Assembly (NCBI GenBank): GCA_964581115.1
Contig: CAZOMY010000010.1
Coordinates: 17,199 to 81,198, forward strand
DNA length: 64,000 nucleotides
DNA from: 2-02-FULL-55-14 sp964581115
Lineage (GTDB): Bacteria; Bacteroidota; Ignavibacteria; UBA10030
Reading direction: 5' to 3'
The notes under the pieces were generated by a model. It saw only the letters and a list, made by a program, of their open reading frames with translations, was not told the DNA's origin and ran no database searches. The first letter of the stretch is position 1. The number at the start of each line of letters is the position of its first letter. A program made the translations under genes and the position numbers. This document shows, in pieces, positions 60,825 through 64,000 of the stretch.

Positions 60825-62456
60825 ATGGCGCAACGGACGCAGGACATCGCACCGATCGTTGCCGTCGAACGTAAGGTCCGGAGCGCGGCCCTGGTCGCCC
60901 TCGTCATCTTCTCCGTCTCATCGGCGGCGGCGATGGTCGCCCCGCAGGATTCCCTTCCACGCTTCATTTCGATCACGAGCGACACGACCTTCGTCCGGGG
61001 CGCCGTGCTTGACGGTGTTCCCCTGGTGCCGCTCAACGAGGCAGCCTTGGCCGCGGGGGCATCGATCCTTGCGATCGATTCCCTGTCGGCCGTCGATCTC
61101 CGATTCTCCACCCACGTGGTCCGGATCATCGAACGCAATCCGTTCGCCATGGTCCTTGTCCGTGCCACCGGCGACGCCGGCTTGATTCAACTCACGGCCT
61201 CTCCCCGCCGATACGGCGGCCGTCTCTATCTGTCGTTGCGATCGCTCGAGGCGATTCTGAGGAGCGCGACCTCCACCCCCATTACCTGGCTCGACGATCG
61301 GACGCTCGTCTTTCAAGATTCAACGGCCGCTCCGGGCTCGGCGTTCGACATCACCGGTCTGCACGTTGAACAGCGGCTGAACGGATATCTCATGACCGTT
61401 CGCGCGTCGCGACCTATCGGAACCGTGGAATCGTGGCTGAAGCCCGACGGCTGGCTCTTCCTGACGGTCGAAAACGCCCGGGCCGATACCGTGGCTTTGC
61501 GGGCCGTCAGGCCGGGCGGGGCCATCCGGCAGGTGCTGGTGTTTCAGTCGGCCACGTCGGTCCAGATCACGCTCAAAGTTGCGCCCGATGTCGAGGCCGC
61601 AGAGGTCGTGAAAGACCCGAGTTCGAACGACCTGCTGGTCAATCTGCGCACACGGTCGGTCTCGACACAACAGGACTTGGAGCGACGGCGCCAGGCGCTG
61701 AGGGACCGGGATGACGCCGAGCGGCGTAACCGATGGAAACTCGATGTGGTTGTGATCGATCCTGGCCACGGGGGAAAGGATCCCGGGACGATCGGCGTAA
61801 AGGGCACGTATGAAAAGAATGTTGTGCTGGGGATCGGTTTGAAGTTGGGGGCGTTGATCAAAAAGCACATGCCGGACGTCAAGGTGGTGTACACCCGCTC
61901 CACTGATCGGTTTGTCGAGCTTTATCGCCGCACGCAGATGGCGAATGAAGCCGGGGGGAAGCTGTTCGTCAGCATTCACTGCAACGCCATCGAGCGAAAA
62001 CCCTCGAGGACGAACGGCTTCGAGATCTACCTGCTCCGTCCCGGCCGCACGGACGACGCGATCCGCGTGGCCGCGCTCGAAAACGCCGTCATCGAGCTCG
62101 AGTCGGACCGTTCGCGGTACAAACAACTGACAGAAGAAGAGTTCATCTTGGTCACGATGGCACAGGCCGCCTACATGAAGCACAGTGAGCGCTTCGCCGA
62201 GACCGCGGCGAAGGCGCTCGACGACCACACGACGCTCCGGAACGGCGGCGTGAAACAGGCCGGTTTCTATGTCTTGGTCGGCGCCTCGATGCCGAACGTG
62301 CTGATCGAGACCGGCTACCTGTCGAACACGAAGGATGAGACGTACCTCCGCAGTCCGACGGGCCAGCAGCAGATCGCCGAGGCGATCTTGAAAGGTCTGC
62401 AGACCTACAAGACCGTGTACGAGCGCGACGTGAACGAGGGTTCGGGCGGTCGTTGA
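60825..62456 (+). CDS. N-acetylmuramoyl-L-alanine amidase (AmiC-type)
   Basis: 543 aa. An N-terminal hydrophobic helix (ALVALVIFSVSSAAAM) acts as signal or anchor. Two AMIN/copper-amine-oxidase-like beta domains precede the catalytic Amidase_3 domain: VVIDPGHGGKDPGTIG near 308-323 (zinc His), Glu near 331, SIHCNA near 383 (second zinc His), and IETGYLSN near 492 (catalytic Glu). It cleaves the amide bond between MurNAc and the peptide, probably for daughter-cell separation. NamZ at 47185 acts on the glycan fragments that such turnover releases. Confidence 0.93.
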   Translation: MAQRTQDIAPIVAVERKVRSAALVALVIFSVSSAAAMVAPQDSLPRFISITSDTTFVRGAVLDGVPLVPLNEAALAAGASILAIDSLSAVDLRFSTHVVRIIERNPFAMVLVRATGDAGLIQLTASPRRYGGRLYLSLRSLEAILRSATSTPITWLDDRTLVFQDSTAAPGSAFDITGLHVEQRLNGYLMTVRASRPIGTVESWLKPDGWLFLTVENARADTVALRAVRPGGAIRQVLVFQSATSVQITLKVAPDVEAAEVVKDPSSNDLLVNLRTRSVSTQQDLERRRQALRDRDDAERRNRWKLDVVVIDPGHGGKDPGTIGVKGTYEKNVVLGIGLKLGALIKKHMPDVKVVYTRSTDRFVELYRRTQMANEAGGKLFVSIHCNAIERKPSRTNGFEIYLLRPGRTDDAIRVAALENAVIELESDRSRYKQLTEEEFILVTMAQAAYMKHSERFAETAAKALDDHTTLRNGGVKQAGFYVLVGASMPNVLIETGYLSNTKDETYLRSPTGQQQIAEAILKGLQTYKTVYERDVNEGSGGR

Positions 62457-62512
62457 GCATTCGCATGCACCCTCGTCCCAACAGTAAGACAGGATAGAAG
62501 ACAATTCTCATT

Positions 62513-62536
62513 CCTGCAAAATGCAGGTTTTCTTCT
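62513..62536 (+). terminator. Hairpin after the amidase gene
   Basis: CCTGCA (62513-62518) and TGCAGG (62522-62527) flank AAA and are followed by TTTTCTTCT. The 6-bp stem is short but correctly placed 57 bases after the stop. The remaining space to 62699 holds no other recognisable site except the ribosome-binding site GGAGG before the next ATG. Confidence 0.55.
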
Positions 62537-62699
62537 GTGGGAAGGGTCTTCGGCCTGGCATTCGTCGCGCTGTCGGCACACGCGGCATCTCTGGGCACAT
62601 TCGTTTTTCGTTGAGGGGGTGGCATGGAATTCCTGAACTCGTTACATTGGCTGCAGCCATTCACCTCTCGAACCATTCTCCTTCCTCGGAGGTCCGTTC

Positions 62700-64000
62700 A
62701 TGCGATCGGTTCGATTCCTCCTTCTGTCTTTCTGCATCACGTCACTCCTGGCGGCCAACGGTACCACCGGCAAGATCTCTGGCACCGTCACCGACGCCAA
62801 GACCAATGAGAAACTGTTCGGCGTCAGCATCCTGCTCGAAGGGACGTCGATCGGAGCGGCGACCGATGCCGACGGGTATTACACCATCATCAACGTTCCG
62901 CCGGGCATGTATCGACTCCGGGCCTCCTACGTTGGCTATGCACCCATGGTGATCTCCAATGTCCGCGTCGATATCGACCAGACAACGACGATCGACATCG
63001 CCCTTCAGGAGCAGGTGATCAGCGGCCAGGAAGTGGTCGTGATCGCCCAGCGTCCGGTGGTACAGAAAGACGTATCTTCCAGCCGTGCGAACATCACCTC
63101 ACAGGAAATCGGTCAGCTGCCGGTGACGCAGGTCGCGTCGGTCGTCGGCTTGCAGGCCGGTGTCCAAGGACTCTCGGTCCGCGGCAGCGGATCGGACCAG
63201 CTCGCCTTCGTGGTGAACGGGTTCACCCTGCGAGATGAGCGTGACAACAGTCCCTATACGGCGATCAGCGTCCTCGCCGTCCAGGACATTCAGGTGCAGA
63301 CCGGCGGTTTCAATGCCGAGTACGGTAACATCCGTTCCGGCGTCGTGAATGCGACCACAAGCGAGGGATTCAAGGACAAATACACGTTCGGCCTCTTGAC
63401 GCGCTACAGTCCCCCAGCGCGGAAGTACTTCGGCATTGCGCCGAACGACCCCAATTCGTACTGGATCAGGCCGTTTGTCGATGACGCTGTGGCATGGACC
63501 GGTACGACGAGCGGAGCGTGGGATGAGTGGACGCAACGGCAATATCGGCCGTTTGAAGGCTGGAACTCCGTAGCCCAGAAACTGCTGACGAACAACAACC
63601 CCTCCGACGATCTCTCTCCGCAAGCCGCTCAAAAGCTGTTCCTCTGGCAACACCGAAAGAACTTCAACATTACGAAGCCCGACGTCGACCTCGACCTGAC
63701 GTTTGGCGGTCCGTTCCCCCTCATCAGCGAGCATCTTGCGAACCTCCGGTTCTTCTTCTCATTCCGTTCCACGAACACCCAGTACATGTATCCGTTGTCA
63801 CGCGACGGGGTCTCGGATTGGAGTGCCAACCTGAAGCTTACCGCCGACGTCGGCACGGGGATGAAACTCACGGGCGAGTATCTGATGGGACGGAACGAGG
63901 CGGTTGACCGGAATCAAACCGGCACCTACGGAAGCTTCTCGACTCCGAGCAGCATCGCCAACCAGTCAAACCGGGTCAGTTATATCGATGCCCGGATCTT
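62700..64000 (+). CDS. TonB-dependent receptor, N-terminal 433 residues (cut by window edge)
   Basis: The gene starts at an ATG at 62700 with GGAGG nine bases upstream and stays open to the right edge. A signal peptide (MRSVRFLLLSFCITSLLAA) is followed by a CarboxypepD_reg-like domain (GKISGTVTDAKTNEKLFGVS) and a plug domain (LQAGVQGLSVRGSGSDQLAF, GGFNAEYGNIRSGVVN). The first barrel strands begin around residue 220. The first 115 residues resemble those of the receptor at 17701-20424, but the plug loop and the following NSYWIRPFVDDAVAWTG region differ. Orientation opposite to the first locus; the ligand is unknown. Confidence 0.9.
   Translation, partial: MRSVRFLLLSFCITSLLAANGTTGKISGTVTDAKTNEKLFGVSILLEGTSIGAATDADGYYTIINVPPGMYRLRASYVGYAPMVISNVRVDIDQTTTIDIALQEQVISGQEVVVIAQRPVVQKDVSSSRANITSQEIGQLPVTQVASVVGLQAGVQGLSVRGSGSDQLAFVVNGFTLRDERDNSPYTAISVLAVQDIQVQTGGFNAEYGNIRSGVVNATTSEGFKDKYTFGLLTRYSPPARKYFGIAPNDPNSYWIRPFVDDAVAWTGTTSGAWDEWTQRQYRPFEGWNSVAQKLLTNNNPSDDLSPQAAQKLFLWQHRKNFNITKPDVDLDLTFGGPFPLISEHLANLRFFFSFRSTNTQYMYPLSRDGVSDWSANLKLTADVGTGMKLTGEYLMGRNEAVDRNQTGTYGSFSTPSSIANQSNRVSYIDARI

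Noticed and set aside
62545..62575. Second sigma-54-like site CTGGCATTCGTCGCGCTG before the right-hand TonB receptor
   Set aside because: GG-N10-GC is present, but the -12 half does not resemble TTGC and no activator gene is adjacent.

Overview
The window reads as one 64-kb stretch of a GC-rich, double-membraned bacterium of the Bacteroidota/Chlorobiota/Ignavibacteriota (FCB) superphylum. The evidence is direct: several large exported proteins end in a type IX secretion (T9SS/Por) sorting domain that opens with a YPNPFNP-like motif; there is a PorV-like outer-membrane protein, two TonB-dependent receptors with a carboxypeptidase-regulatory-like N-terminus, and KdsB (Kdo activation for LPS). 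The genus cannot be resolved from sequence reading alone. Intergenic spaces carry many degenerate short repeats. No tRNA, rRNA, CRISPR or transposase gene was seen.

Region 1 (1-22984, all minus strand) is a beta-glucan utilisation locus. In transcription order it holds a surface carbohydrate-binding T9SS protein (20480-22984), an intrinsic terminator, a TonB-dependent receptor, a very large exported FlgD-like protein, a PorV-like protein, a GH3 glucosidase, a FucP/GluP-type sugar/proton symporter, a ROK glucokinase, a GH9 endoglucanase, a 36-codon ORF overlapping both neighbours, a SurA/PpiC-like protein, a GH16 laminarinase-type lipoprotein and two more GH3 enzymes (the last cut by the window edge). 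No SusD homologue is visible. Upstream (23298-27579) lies an apparent sensory operon: an ABC-type sugar-binding protein with no permease, a membrane histidine kinase and a sigma-54 response regulator. A GG-N10-GC element precedes the first gene of the locus, which suggests the regulator fires it.

Region 2 (27622-33134, minus) is an unusual metabolic cassette: two non-canonical D-Ala-D-Ala-ligase-like ATP-grasp enzymes, a GNAT acetyltransferase, a lysine 2,3-aminomutase-like radical SAM enzyme and an M24 peptidase, behind a good sigma-70-like promoter. I infer that it makes, and possibly recycles, an acetylated beta-amino-acid amide or short peptide.

Region 3 (33637-52116, mostly minus) is housekeeping and cell-envelope content: RecG, an amidohydrolase, an OM lipoprotein, a secreted matrixin-like protease coupled to a small exported protein, PyrG, KdsB, GatC, PlsC, a NamZ-type muramidase, a UbiA prenyltransferase, a TrmH-like methyltransferase, an EamA transporter and several unknowns. 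Region 4 (52194-64000) has a giant secreted phospholipase-D-fold protein diverging from a repair group (NUDIX, MutY, Ogg2-type glycosylase), then a saccharopine-dehydrogenase-like protein, a pilin-like small protein, YajQ, an AmiC-type amidase, and a second TonB-dependent receptor running off the right edge.
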